From assembly GCA_012728115.1 (NCBI GenBank), contig JAAYFS010000015.1:1-64000 (forward strand): a DNA stretch of 64,000 bases, in the 5' to 3' direction. This document shows positions 1 to 9,698 of the stretch, in pieces; position 1 is the stretch's first letter; each line of letters opens with the position of its first letter. Both the position numbers and the translations under genes were made by a program. This stretch comes from Bacillota bacterium. GTDB lineage: Bacteria; Bacillota; Limnochordia; Darwinibacteriales; JAAYFS01. The notes below the pieces were generated by a model. It was not told where the DNA came from, did no database searches, and saw only the letters and a program-made list of their open reading frames with translations.

Positions 1-812
1 AACCCCTTAGTGAAGGCACGTCCACCCATAGCCATCATTTTGACACCGGTGATGCCCCGTTTTTGGATTAAAGCGATATCTGTACTACCGCCACCTATAT
101 CGATTACTAATGAGCCAAATTCGTAAGCCTCATCGGTTAACGAACTCGATGCAACAGCATATGGTTCCGCAACTAATCCAAGAAGGTCTAATCCTAATCG
201 CCCAGCAATAGTACGCATTGCAGAGGCATGAACTAATGGAGCAAATGTCATAAAAATAGTAAGTTCAAGATTACGTCCGTGAAAATCTAAAGGATTTGTT
301 ACTGGATACCCGTCGATCGTAATTGACACCAGACTGGAGTGTACTAATTCGATATCCATTTTCGGATAGTTTAATTTCTGAATGATACTCTCCATTACGT
401 CTTTTAGTGCTTCTTTCTGTGCTTCTTTTACGAACATTTCCAGTTCAGGTAATGTTATGGGTCTATCTGGTTTAATACGTTGTTTTTCAATTGTTCTGGC
501 AATTCCATGGACAAATTGACCCGCTAAACCGATAACAACTTCGGTTGGCTTAACCCCTGCCACAATTGAACCTTGAGTTATCGCTTGCCTGCAACAGCAG
601 GTTACTCCTGAAATACTTGCTACCGCTCCGTTTTCCATATCAGCATAATCCTGACGCGCCCTACCAACACCGATCACTTTAGAGTTTGTTCCATCCATCT
701 CGATATAGATTGCCTTAACATACTCGGTGCCGATATCCAAAGCTAACCTGTACTTCGGCCCTTCTTCTTGGCCTTGAAATAGATTCATCCGTCGAATCAG
801 ATTTCTTACCAT
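1..812 (-). CDS. FtsA-like / SHS2-domain actin-fold ATPase, 3' end truncated by window edge
   Basis: Own translation of the minus strand: MVRNLIRRMNLFQGQEEGPKYRLALDIGTEYVKAIYIEMDG... ...EPYAVASSSLTDEAYEFGSLVIDIGGGSTDIALIQKRG; LALDIGT and VIDIGGGSTDIAL are actin-fold phosphate-binding motifs. Not in the ORF track because it runs off the edge. Confidence 0.8.
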   Translation of the reverse strand, partial: MVRNLIRRMNLFQGQEEGPKYRLALDIGTEYVKAIYIEMDGTNSKVIGVGRARQDYADMENGAVASISGVTCCCRQAITQGSIVAGVKPTEVVIGLAGQFVHGIARTIEKQRIKPDRPITLPELEMFVKEAQKEALKDVMESIIQKLNYPKMDIELVHSSLVSITIDGYPVTNPLDFHGRNLELTIFMTFAPLVHASAMRTIAGRLGLDLLGLVAEPYAVASSSLTDEAYEFGSLVIDIGGGSTDIALIQKRGITGVKMMAMGGRAFTKG

Positions 813-957
813 TTTAACCCTCGATTCTTCAAAGATTTTCAAAGATTTTCAAGACTCAAAAAACTCTCGGCATATTAACCCCTTACTAAACAACGTTTAT
901 TGTTCATTAGGGTAGTCCATTCGTTACGAAAATTCTCGCAACGAATGGACTACTTTT

Positions 958-1218
958 TCACATTTTTTCGAGATAAGATTTCAACATTTCTTCCAAGACT
1001 TGATCTCGCTCAAACTGAGTGATCATTGTCCTCGCATTTTTATAACTAGTGATAAATGTTGGGTCGCCAGAAAGCAAGTAGCCTACTATTTGCCCAACTG
1101 GGCTATAACCCTTTTCCTGAAGTGCTTGGTAAACATTGCAAAGGACATCTTTCATCGAATCTGGACATGTTCGTAGACTTTGATGAAACTTGGTAGTATT
1201 CCAATTCGCACTGTCCAT
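958..1218 (-). CDS. ireB: IreB/YrzL family regulatory phosphoprotein (DUF965)
   Basis: ALQEKGYSPVGQIVGYLLSGDPTFITSYKNARTMI signature; adjacent to alaS as in many Firmicutes. Start taken at MDSANW. Confidence 0.88.
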   Translation of the reverse strand: MDSANWNTTKFHQSLRTCPDSMKDVLCNVYQALQEKGYSPVGQIVGYLLSGDPTFITSYKNARTMITQFERDQVLEEMLKSYLEKM

Positions 1219-1273
1219 CCAGATCCCCCCCAACTCCGCAATATTACCTTACACATTCGCTACTTGTTTTAAT

Positions 1274-3919
1274 TTACCTTTTTTCTGATTCCAGAATTAG
1301 GCGTTTAACTTCTTCTAGCGCTTCACCTAGCTTTTCAGGTAACCTTCCTCCCGCTTGCGCCATATCAGGACGCCCGCCTCCGCCGCCACCGCAGATCTTA
1401 GCAGCTACTTTAACTAGCTCGCCAGCATGATAAGGCTTTTGAGCGATACTCTTACTAATCATTGAGAGTAAGTACACTTTATCATCGGTGCTAGAACCTA
1501 GGAAGACGATAGCTGGATCCAGTTTGCTACGGATTTTATCGCCAAGCTCACGTAAATCTTCAGGAGTAAAATCATTGACATCGCTAACTACTACCGAAAT
1601 CTCTTCAATTTTTGTAGCAGATTGAATTAATCCATCCACTAAACTCTCCGCGTCTTTGCGTTTCAGATTCTTGATTTCAGTCTCCAATGCCTTTCTTTGT
1701 TCTAAAAGTCTTTGGACCGTTGAAAGAAGGTCTTCAGGTTTTGTTTGTAGCTCTTCGCATACGTTTTCTAGGATCTTTTCTTTCTCGTCGACATATTTTA
1801 GCGCATACTTGCCTGTAACAGCCTCAATTCTGCGAACACCAGCCGCAACGCTACCTTCGCTCACTATTCTAAACAGGCCAATATCACCCGTGCTTCCCAC
1901 ATGAGTACCACCACATAACTCCATTGAGTAGTCACCAATCTTGACTACTCTTACCTTAGAGCCATATTTCTCACCAAAAAGTGCGGTTGCGCCCATTTCT
2001 TGTGCTTTATCAATCGAGGTTTCGATCGCTTCCAGAGGAATGTTTTTCATAATGGTTTCATTAACTAACCGTTCTATTTCAAAAAGTTGTTCCTTGGTCA
2101 AAGCCTCAAAATGAGTAAAGTCAAATCTAAGTCTTTCGGGGGCTACGTAAGAACCAGATTGATTAGCGTGTTCCCCAATGATTTGTTTTAATGCCTTATG
2201 TAGTAGGTGAGTAGCTGTGTGGTTGCGAGCTGTATCTAAGCGTTCTTTTTGATATACGCTAGCGATAACTGTATCGCCTACTTTAATCTGACCCGAAGAT
2301 ACTACTCCTTTATGAACCACTATTCCCTCAAGAGGTTTTTTGACATCTTCTATACTGATTTGTCCATCTTTTGAAGTAATCGTACCAGAATCCCCTACCT
2401 GTCCACCACCTTCGGCATAAAAAGGAGTTTTCTCTAAAACTACTGAAACTTTTTGTCCTTGGTTCACAACATCAACTTGTTGATCATCAACCAAAAGGGC
2501 AACAACCTTGGTACTGGTTTCTAAGGAGTTATATCCAATAAATTCTACCTCAACTTGCTCACGGATATCCTTATAGGCGTCAACATTAGTTCCGAGATAA
2601 CCATAGCTTGTCCGTGCAGATCTGGCCCGTTCTCTTTGTTGTTCCATCGCCTGTTGAAAGCCATCTTCATCCACCTCAATATCTTCCTCAGCTGAAATCT
2701 CCTTGGTCAATTCCACTGGGAATCCATAGGTATCATATAGTCGGAAAACATCAGTACCAGGAAGAACTTTGTCACCACGTTCCTTTAATCGTTCGATTAG
2801 TCTTTCTAATAAGACGATACCTTGATCAAGGGTTTCTTGGAAACGCTGTTCCTCAATACCGATTACTTTCTTAATGTATTCAGCATTACCTTCTAATTCT
2901 GGATACCCTGTCTTCATCTGCTTAATAACTACATCCACAATTTTATTTAAGAATGAGCCCTCAATTCCTAAAAGTTTTCCATGACGAGCGGCTCTTCTTA
3001 ATAATCTGCGAAGCACATAACCGCGCCCTTCGTTGCTAGGAATAACACCGTCATGAACTAAGAAGGTCATCCCGCGCACATGGTCGGTGATAACTCTTAA
3101 GGACACATCTTTCTTTTCATCTTCGCCGTACTTAGTACCAGCTAAGCGAGCTACTTCATCAACTATCGGATAAATTAGATCTGATTCAAAAATACTCTTA
3201 ACCCCTTGAGTCAATACGGCAACACGTTCAAGACCCATCCCGGTGTCGATGCTCTTTGATTCTAATGGGGTACGTTTACCAGTTTCATCTTGATGGAATT
3301 GGATAAACACCAGATTCCAAAATTCCATAAATCGTTCACATTCGCACCCAGGTTTACAGTCAGGGTTATCCGCACAACCATACTCCTTACCACGATCAAT
3401 ATATATCTCAGAACAGGGTCCACATGGTCCAGTACCTGTTCCCCAAAAGTTATCTTCTTCCCCTAGTCTGATAATTCTTTCGGTTGGAACTTGGATCTTT
3501 TTATTCCAGATTTCGAACGCTTCATCATCTTCATGATAAATACTTACCCACAGCGATTGCTTTGGGAATTTCAAACGTTCAGTAACAAACTCCCAAGCCC
3601 AAGTAATAGCCTCTTCTTTAAAATAGTCTCCGAAGGAGAAGTTACCGAGCATTTCAAAGAATGTTCCGTGGCGATCAGTCTTACCAACATTCTCGATGTC
3701 AGGTGTTCGAATACATCTCTGACAGGTAGATACCCTTTTACTTTCTGGTTTTTCATAACCTAGGAAATAACGCTTGAATGGAACCATTCCAGCGACAGTT
3801 AATAATAGTGTAGGATCATCATGGGGAACTAGCGAAGCACTCGGTAGAATCTGATGTTGCTTCTCCCTGAAGAATTCTAAAAACATTTGTCTGATTTGAT
3901 CAACCGTATATTTTTCCAT
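1274..3919 (-). CDS. alaS: Alanine--tRNA ligase
   Basis: MEKYTVDQIRQMFLEFFREKQHQILPSASLVPHDDPTLLLTVAGMVPFK, C-terminal CGGGGGGRPDMAQAGG; start moved to MEKY (ORF track gives an upstream extension to 3997). Confidence 0.97.
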   Translation of the reverse strand: MEKYTVDQIRQMFLEFFREKQHQILPSASLVPHDDPTLLLTVAGMVPFKRYFLGYEKPESKRVSTCQRCIRTPDIENVGKTDRHGTFFEMLGNFSFGDYFKEEAITWAWEFVTERLKFPKQSLWVSIYHEDDEAFEIWNKKIQVPTERIIRLGEEDNFWGTGTGPCGPCSEIYIDRGKEYGCADNPDCKPGCECERFMEFWNLVFIQFHQDETGKRTPLESKSIDTGMGLERVAVLTQGVKSIFESDLIYPIVDEVARLAGTKYGEDEKKDVSLRVITDHVRGMTFLVHDGVIPSNEGRGYVLRRLLRRAARHGKLLGIEGSFLNKIVDVVIKQMKTGYPELEGNAEYIKKVIGIEEQRFQETLDQGIVLLERLIERLKERGDKVLPGTDVFRLYDTYGFPVELTKEISAEEDIEVDEDGFQQAMEQQRERARSARTSYGYLGTNVDAYKDIREQVEVEFIGYNSLETSTKVVALLVDDQQVDVVNQGQKVSVVLEKTPFYAEGGGQVGDSGTITSKDGQISIEDVKKPLEGIVVHKGVVSSGQIKVGDTVIASVYQKERLDTARNHTATHLLHKALKQIIGEHANQSGSYVAPERLRFDFTHFEALTKEQLFEIERLVNETIMKNIPLEAIETSIDKAQEMGATALFGEKYGSKVRVVKIGDYSMELCGGTHVGSTGDIGLFRIVSEGSVAAGVRRIEAVTGKYALKYVDEKEKILENVCEELQTKPEDLLSTVQRLLEQRKALETEIKNLKRKDAESLVDGLIQSATKIEEISVVVSDVNDFTPEDLRELGDKIRSKLDPAIVFLGSSTDDKVYLLSMISKSIAQKPYHAGELVKVAAKICGGGGGGRPDMAQAGGRLPEKLGEALEEVKRLILESEKR

Positions 3920-3999
3920 AATTGCCTTAACGGACTGCCTCCCAATTATCATTTTAATAACTATTCCTATATTATCCAATGCTAAATAAGTTGTCAACT

Positions 4000-5001
4000 C
4001 TATGGTCTATGGCGTGGCAGGACCAAAAAGTGCATTAATAGTACTCTGATCATTGCCGCGAATGGAACAGCGAGAAGCATCCCGACGATTCCAAGTAATT
4101 CACCGCCCGCCAAAATGGCAAAAATTACAGCTAGTGGATGAAGTCCGACTCTTTCTCCGATGATCTTTGGACCAATCACATTTGCTTCAATTTGATTAAC
4201 TACTATGAAAATTACGATCACCCAAAGGATCGCCATCGGTGATTTTAATACTGCTAACGCTAACGCAGGGATTATTCCGATAATGGGGCCGAAATACGGG
4301 ATAATATTGAACAAACCTGCAAGGATGCCAATGAAAAGGGCATAACGAATACCAACCAGGGCTAAGCCCGCGGCAATCAATCCGCCCACGATCATCGAAA
4401 CAAAAAGTTGACCGCGAATAAAAGCATTAAGTATCTTATTAAACTCATTTATTAGTTGCGAAACCTCGGTTTGATAGCCAATAGGAATATAGAGCGAAAA
4501 TCTCTCTCTTAGAGCTTCAGAGTCGCGTAAGACGTAAAACGCTAAGAATGGTGCGATCGCTAAGCTGAATAAATGTGAAACCAATCCGAGTAACAATTGA
4601 GCGACCCGTGTAGCTAGGTTTTCTAAAAGCAACTCAATTCGTCTAATTACTAAAGTAACACCCTCATTAAGACTCTCTGGAATCTTTATTCTCCTAAGCC
4701 CTTTCAATGCATCTTGCCCCAATTCCTCGATTTTTTCGGTTTGCTTAGGCAAGATCATTAAGATGTCGTCGATCTCTGCAACTAGTTGGGGTACCAAAAA
4801 CGAAACTAGAATTCCAATGATGGTTGCGAAAATTAAATATACAATTAAAATTGCTGCTGGACGCGGCATTTTCTTTTGTTCAAATACATTTACCAAAGGA
4901 TGTGCAATATAGGCAATGATCGCTGCGAATGCGAAAGGGGGAATCACTATCTTAACCCGATAAACAAAAACGATGCCTGCAAGAAAGAGTATTACTAGCA
5001 C
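4000..5001 (-). CDS. AI-2E family transporter (YdiK/PerM-type membrane protein)
   Basis: Multiple TM helices; FNIIPYFGPIIGIIPA and GPKIIGERVGLHPLAVIFAILAGGELLGIVGMLLAVPFAA family motifs. Confidence 0.92.
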   Translation of the reverse strand: MLVILFLAGIVFVYRVKIVIPPFAFAAIIAYIAHPLVNVFEQKKMPRPAAILIVYLIFATIIGILVSFLVPQLVAEIDDILMILPKQTEKIEELGQDALKGLRRIKIPESLNEGVTLVIRRIELLLENLATRVAQLLLGLVSHLFSLAIAPFLAFYVLRDSEALRERFSLYIPIGYQTEVSQLINEFNKILNAFIRGQLFVSMIVGGLIAAGLALVGIRYALFIGILAGLFNIIPYFGPIIGIIPALALAVLKSPMAILWVIVIFIVVNQIEANVIGPKIIGERVGLHPLAVIFAILAGGELLGIVGMLLAVPFAAMIRVLLMHFLVLPRHRP

Positions 5002-5071
5002 TATTTTTCGATTTACCCCAATTCTTTCACGTCCTTAATCAATTATCGATCAAAAATATTTTGGTATGATG

Positions 5072-5098
5072 AAAAAAGAGGTTGGGTATCCAACCTCT
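5072..5098 (-). terminator. Intrinsic terminator of the 71-aa ORF
   Basis: GAGGTTGG-GTAT-CCAACCTC stem followed on the minus strand by a T-run; overlaps stop codon 5097..5099. Confidence 0.75.
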
Positions 5099-5312
5099 AG
5101 TGGCGCATCATCTCCATTCGTTCATCCATCATGTTTCTTCCTGCTCTGTACATGTTACCGATTCTCGACATACTTGAGCGGGCTGTGTTCAACCAGCGAC
5201 GACCCCTGTAACGAAGTCGCCTCTCGGTTCTATTATCCAATGTTGCTAAGTAATAAATTCCTGCGGCAACTCCAATTAGACCTAGAAAATACATTGTTCG
5301 TTTCGAAAACAT
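5097..5312 (-). CDS. Small single-TM basic protein, hypothetical
   Basis: 71-aa ORF, N-terminal TM (MYFLGLIGVAAGIYYLA) and Arg/Met-rich tail; followed by a terminator. Confidence 0.65.
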   Translation of the reverse strand: MFSKRTMYFLGLIGVAAGIYYLATLDNRTERRLRYRGRRWLNTARSSMSRIGNMYRAGRNMMDERMEMMRH

Positions 5313-5372
5313 AGTATCACCTCTTGCTTATATTATTAGTTGCTCTTTGATTTGCTATACCTGCGGATAATA

Positions 5373-5412
5373 GAAAAAAGCGGTTGGAACTGTAAGTTAG
5401 TTCCAACCGCTT
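5373..5412 (-). terminator. Intrinsic terminator downstream of mcp
   Basis: AAGCGGTTGGAAC ... GTTCCAACCGCTT perfect 13-bp stem with T-run on the minus strand. Confidence 0.85.
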
Positions 5413-5462
5413 AAACAATCTTTATTAAATTGGCAGCAAGTTCATAGCGAAAAACTTTCCGC

Positions 5463-7442
5463 TTACACTGTGAATTGATCCATCATTTCTTTTAGGGAAG
5501 TTGCGATTTGGGCAACTCGTTCAGCAGCTGAAGCAATTTGTTCAACCGAAGCAGATTGTTCTTCAGTGGTTGCACTAATTTCTTGAGCCCCTGCAGCCAA
5601 TTGCTCGCTAGCGGTTGCTACTTCAGTAATACCAGCGGTCAGTTTTTCAACTGCATTGGAAATTTGCTCAAACATCTTTCCGCTTTCAGTAACAACTGCC
5701 ATACCTTCTTCTACCTTCTTAGCACCATCATTAGCTTGACTAACTGCTTTTCTAGTAGAATTTCTGATTTCCGTTACTAACTGCGTAATCTCGCCAGCTG
5801 CTTCTCTGGATTGATCAGCAAGCTTCTTAACCTCTTCACTAACTACAGCAAAGCCACGTCCATGTTCACCAGCACGAGCAGCTTCAATCGCTGCATTAAG
5901 TGCAAGCAAGTTCGTTTTATCTGCGATGTCCGTAATAATATTAACAATACCTTCGATTTGATCAGATTGAATTCCAAGTCGATTGATTCCTTCTGCTAAG
6001 TCTTTTACGGTATCACTAATTTCTGTCATCGCTGTAGCTGTAGTTTCAGCTTGTTGTACTCCAGAGAGGGAAACCTCCTTGGTTTGTACCGCTAATTCAG
6101 CTATCTCCTGGCTATTGATTTTCACTGAATCCACTGAGCTTGTGAAGGCATTGGTGCTGCTAGCCACTTCTTCTACTGAAGCACTTGTTTGCTGAGCAGA
6201 AGAGGACATTTCTTGTGCTGATTCGTAGACAGTATCTACTGCCTGAGACACATCTTGAATTAAGCGTCTAAGGTTAACCAGCATGTTGTTAAAGAATTGT
6301 TCCATCTTTCCGATTTCGTCATTTGATGTGATACTAGTTACTTTAGTTAAATCACCTTGCTCAGCTGCTTGGATGGCGACTAACAGAACCTCTATCGCAT
6401 TGGTAATCTTAGTAGCAAACCGCAAGAATACCAACACACCTACTATCGCAACTAATCCAACGATGATAAACAAAATATTTCTAAGTCCAAAGGTGCCAGT
6501 AATTGCTGAGAAAGCTTCATCCTCATTGATTTCAACTACCAAACCAGCGAGAGTATTACCTATTTGGATAACTTCTAAACTACCAAGAACTCTTTGATTA
6601 GAAAAGTCATCCCAAAAATCTTGACCAACGAAACCTAATATATCTTCGGCTGAATAGCCACTACTTTCATAATCAGCAAGCCTTTTTTGAAGTAAAGATA
6701 CTGCATCAGATTCAATGGTTGTTGCTAGAACGATTCCTTCTTGATCGCTCCACGCCTTAGGGCTGGTAAGAAGGATTCCTTCGGCATCAAATAGGTAAGC
6801 ATCTATGTATCCACCTAGTTCTTCAACAGAAGCGAGGACTCGATTTTGGATCGCATCAGCGGAAATTCCTAAGGAAAGCACTCCCACTATGTCACCAGTG
6901 GTTCCCGCTGCTCTGATGAGGTGAGAAACTATCATTACATTATCATTTACAATTTCTGAGAAATGCATGTCAGACCATGATGATAGTCCAGAACGAACAT
7001 CCTGATAGAATTGTTCGGAACTCATGCTATTTCCAATCATGCTCTCTACAGTACTGTAAACTACTCCTCCTGTCCAGTCTAAGACTAATACGAAGGAGTA
7101 TCCATATTCGTTAACTAATCTCTCCGCTAATGGCGCTAAGGCCGTATCTCGTCTATTCACCCAGGCATTATTCCTTAAACCCCACTGCCTTAATGTGTTC
7201 ATCGATTCCCATACATCACGTGAGGTAGCAATAATTTGCACTTCGTTTAATTTGTTTTCCATGAAATCATTGAGTTGGTCTGAAACGCTTGTTAGATAGA
7301 GTTGGTTTTTGGCAAAAATCTCTTGTTGGATATTCCTCTTGCCCATTTGGTAAGTCACAACACTGATCACAATCATTGGTATCAATCCGATTCCGATGAA
7401 AAAGAACAACAACTTGGACTTTAGACGCAGGTTTTTAAACAT
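5463..7442 (-). CDS. Methyl-accepting chemotaxis protein (Cache-type sensor, HAMP, MA domain)
   Basis: Two TM helices and MA hairpin [40 protein letters not shown]. Confidence 0.96.
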   Translation of the reverse strand: MFKNLRLKSKLLFFFIGIGLIPMIVISVVTYQMGKRNIQQEIFAKNQLYLTSVSDQLNDFMENKLNEVQIIATSRDVWESMNTLRQWGLRNNAWVNRRDTALAPLAERLVNEYGYSFVLVLDWTGGVVYSTVESMIGNSMSSEQFYQDVRSGLSSWSDMHFSEIVNDNVMIVSHLIRAAGTTGDIVGVLSLGISADAIQNRVLASVEELGGYIDAYLFDAEGILLTSPKAWSDQEGIVLATTIESDAVSLLQKRLADYESSGYSAEDILGFVGQDFWDDFSNQRVLGSLEVIQIGNTLAGLVVEINEDEAFSAITGTFGLRNILFIIVGLVAIVGVLVFLRFATKITNAIEVLLVAIQAAEQGDLTKVTSITSNDEIGKMEQFFNNMLVNLRRLIQDVSQAVDTVYESAQEMSSSAQQTSASVEEVASSTNAFTSSVDSVKINSQEIAELAVQTKEVSLSGVQQAETTATAMTEISDTVKDLAEGINRLGIQSDQIEGIVNIITDIADKTNLLALNAAIEAARAGEHGRGFAVVSEEVKKLADQSREAAGEITQLVTEIRNSTRKAVSQANDGAKKVEEGMAVVTESGKMFEQISNAVEKLTAGITEVATASEQLAAGAQEISATTEEQSASVEQIASAAERVAQIATSLKEMMDQFTV

Positions 7443-7572
7443 TGTCAGGCCTCCAATTCGACAAATTCAAAAATGATAAAGCAAAGAGATAATTTCCTAA
7501 AGATAATTACTTAATACGCTGTTTACTTCACAAATCCTTCCTGAATTCTCATTTATTGGTAGAAGGAGGCAT

Positions 7573-7610
7573 AAAAAAAGTGACATTTCTTAGGAAATGT
7601 CACTTTTTTT
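7573..7610 (-). terminator. Intrinsic terminator encoded in the 3' end of nifU
   Basis: AAAAAAAGTGACATTTC-TTAG-GAAATGTCACTTTTTTT, 17-bp perfect stem; nifU stop codon lies in the loop. Confidence 0.85.
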
Positions 7611-7967
7611 CGATTTATAATCTGCGATAGCTTTTTGCAGAGCATCCGCAGCTAGGTTCGAGCAGTGCATCTTCACTGGAGGTAGACCATCAAGTGCTTC
7701 GGCAACAGCCTTATCAGTGATCTTTTCTGCTTCCTCGATAGTCTTACCCATGACTAATTCTGTAATCATACTAGAAGTGGCGATAGCCGCTCCACAACCG
7801 AAAGTCTTAAACTTAATATCAACTATTACGTTATCTTCAACCTTAATCCACAATTTCATTATATCGCCACAACGAGCATTTCCAACTTCGCCTATTCCGC
7901 TAGCATCAGGAATCTCACCGACATTGCGTGGCCTTTGAAAGTGATCCATTACTTTTTCTGAATACAT
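7590..7967 (-). CDS. nifU: Iron-sulfur cluster scaffold NifU/IscU-like
   Basis: MYSEKVMDHFQRPRNVGEIPDASGIGEVGNARCGDIMKLWIKV; cluster-ligand Cys in GNARCGD, FGCGAA, MHCSNL. Confidence 0.95.
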   Translation of the reverse strand: MYSEKVMDHFQRPRNVGEIPDASGIGEVGNARCGDIMKLWIKVEDNVIVDIKFKTFGCGAAIATSSMITELVMGKTIEEAEKITDKAVAEALDGLPPVKMHCSNLAADALQKAIADYKSKKSDIS

Positions 7968-7987
7968 CTAAATTCCTCCCTCTTCAC

Positions 7988-9145
7988 TCACCCATTGTAT
8001 AGTGGGGACATATCCCGAAGCCTTTGTACAATTTCCTCAAGTTTTTCGACCACATAATCCACTTCTTCAGCCGTGTTTTCCTTACCTAAGGTAAGTCGTA
8101 AGGAACCATGGGCGATTTCATGGGAAAGTCCAATTGCTAGGAGAACGTGCGAAGGATCTAGTGAACCAGATGTACACGCCGAACCACTTGAGGCCGCTAT
8201 TCCATTCATGTCGAGATTGAGCAAAAGTGATTCCCCTTCAATAAATTCAAAACAAACATTAACATTATTAGGTAAACGATGAGTTCTACTTCCATTGAAC
8301 CGGATATGTGGGATCGACTCCAAACCTTTAAATAGTCGTTCTCTTAACTCTTGTACTTTTTGATTAACTTCCTTTTGCTCAGCAACAGCTAATTCCACTG
8401 CTTTTGCGAATCCAACAATTCCAGCAACATTTTCAGTTCCTGCTCGCCTCTTTCTTTCTTGACCGCCACCATGGATCAGAGTCCCGAGGCGAACTCCTTT
8501 TCTAACATAGAGAGCTCCAACACCCTTGGGTCCATAAAGCTTGTGAGCGGAAAAAGTGAGCAGATCTACATTAAGTTCGTTAACGTCGATTGGCAAAACT
8601 CCAACTGTTTGTACAGCATCCGAATGAAAAACTATGTTATGTTTCTTAGCAATCTCGCCGATCTCTTTGATTGGTTGAATCGTACCGATCTCATTATTAG
8701 CATGCATAATTGTTATCAGGATGGTCTCATCGGTGATCGCATTTTCTAAATCTTTTACATCAACCATACCTTCCGAATCAACTGGTAAGTACGTTACCTT
8801 AAAGCCATGTTTTTCCAAGAATTTAACTGAATCCAAAACCGCATGATGCTCGATTGCCGAAGTAATAATGTGTCGCCCTTTATCTTTCAAAGCTAATGCC
8901 ACACCCTTAATCGCTAAGTTATCTGATTCAGTTCCACCACTCGTAAAAACTATTTCTTGGGCAGTGGCACCGATACAGTTAGCAATAATTTCGCGTGCGT
9001 CATCTATCGCTTTCCGAGCCTCTCGACCATAAGCATAGATGCTCGAGGGATTACCCAACTTCTCGGTTAAATACGGTTTCATTTCCGCAAAAACTCGAGG
9101 ATCAACTGGTGTTGTTGCAGCGTGATCAAAATATACTTGTTTCAT
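7988..9145 (-). CDS. nifS: Cysteine desulfurase NifS/IscS
   Basis: MKQVYFDHAATTPVDPRV, PLP-Lys SAHKLYGPKGVGALYVRKG, catalytic SSGSACTSGS; start moved to MKQVYF. Confidence 0.96.
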   Translation of the reverse strand: MKQVYFDHAATTPVDPRVFAEMKPYLTEKLGNPSSIYAYGREARKAIDDAREIIANCIGATAQEIVFTSGGTESDNLAIKGVALALKDKGRHIITSAIEHHAVLDSVKFLEKHGFKVTYLPVDSEGMVDVKDLENAITDETILITIMHANNEIGTIQPIKEIGEIAKKHNIVFHSDAVQTVGVLPIDVNELNVDLLTFSAHKLYGPKGVGALYVRKGVRLGTLIHGGGQERKRRAGTENVAGIVGFAKAVELAVAEQKEVNQKVQELRERLFKGLESIPHIRFNGSRTHRLPNNVNVCFEFIEGESLLLNLDMNGIAASSGSACTSGSLDPSHVLLAIGLSHEIAHGSLRLTLGKENTAEEVDYVVEKLEEIVQRLRDMSPLYNG

Positions 9146-9164
9146 AAGAACACCTCTCACTAGC

Positions 9165-9617
9165 TTAGATGTGATACATAAAAGAATCATCCTGTGCTTT
9201 TAGGCGCATCGCTTCATGGCACAGCATTTCCAATGTAGTATTATCCAATACTTCTTCCATACTATCACGCAGTTTAGTCCACAGTACTCTAGTAGCACAT
9301 AGCTTGTACTGATTACAAGTTGATTCTTCACCTGGTTCAACACATTCCATCGGTGCTATCGGACCCTCGAGTGTGCGGATAATATCGCCGATTGTCGTCT
9401 TATGAGGAGGATTTGCCAAAAGGTACCCTCCTTGAGCACCACGGACGCTTGATACCAGACCAGCCTTTCTTAAAGCACCCATAAGCTGTTCTAAATACGG
9501 CTCGGAGATCTCTTGACGTTCAGCAATCATTTTCAAAGGGATAGGTCCTTGACCATAATGAAGAGCTAAATCAAACATCGCTCTCACACCATACTCACCA
9601 CGAGTAGAAATCTTCAA
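9165..9617 (-). CDS. Rrf2 family transcriptional regulator (IscR/CymR-like)
   Basis: MKISTRGEYGVRAMFDLALHYGQGPIPLKMIAERQEISEPYLEQLMGALRKAGLVSSVRGAQGGY; three Cys in CVEPGEESTCNQYKLC. Confidence 0.93.
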   Translation of the reverse strand: MKISTRGEYGVRAMFDLALHYGQGPIPLKMIAERQEISEPYLEQLMGALRKAGLVSSVRGAQGGYLLANPPHKTTIGDIIRTLEGPIAPMECVEPGEESTCNQYKLCATRVLWTKLRDSMEEVLDNTTLEMLCHEAMRLKAQDDSFMYHI

Positions 9618-9698
9618 CCATCTTCCCCCTCCCTATTGCTTTTTAATCCCGAGTATTTCCGTCGGTTTTCTTTCTTCTTAATAATAGCACGGGCATGA

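Noticed and set aside
831-850. Tandem AAAGATTTTC x2 as a regulatory repeat
   Set aside because: Only two 10-bp copies in AT-rich sequence just upstream of a start codon; not distinguishable from chance.
1656-3763. Plus-strand ORFs inside alaS (and the many similar antisense ORFs inside relA, recJ, pgpH, dnaK, mtaB etc.)
   Set aside because: They lie opposite strongly recognisable genes, have no RBS or family signature, and read like antisense translation.
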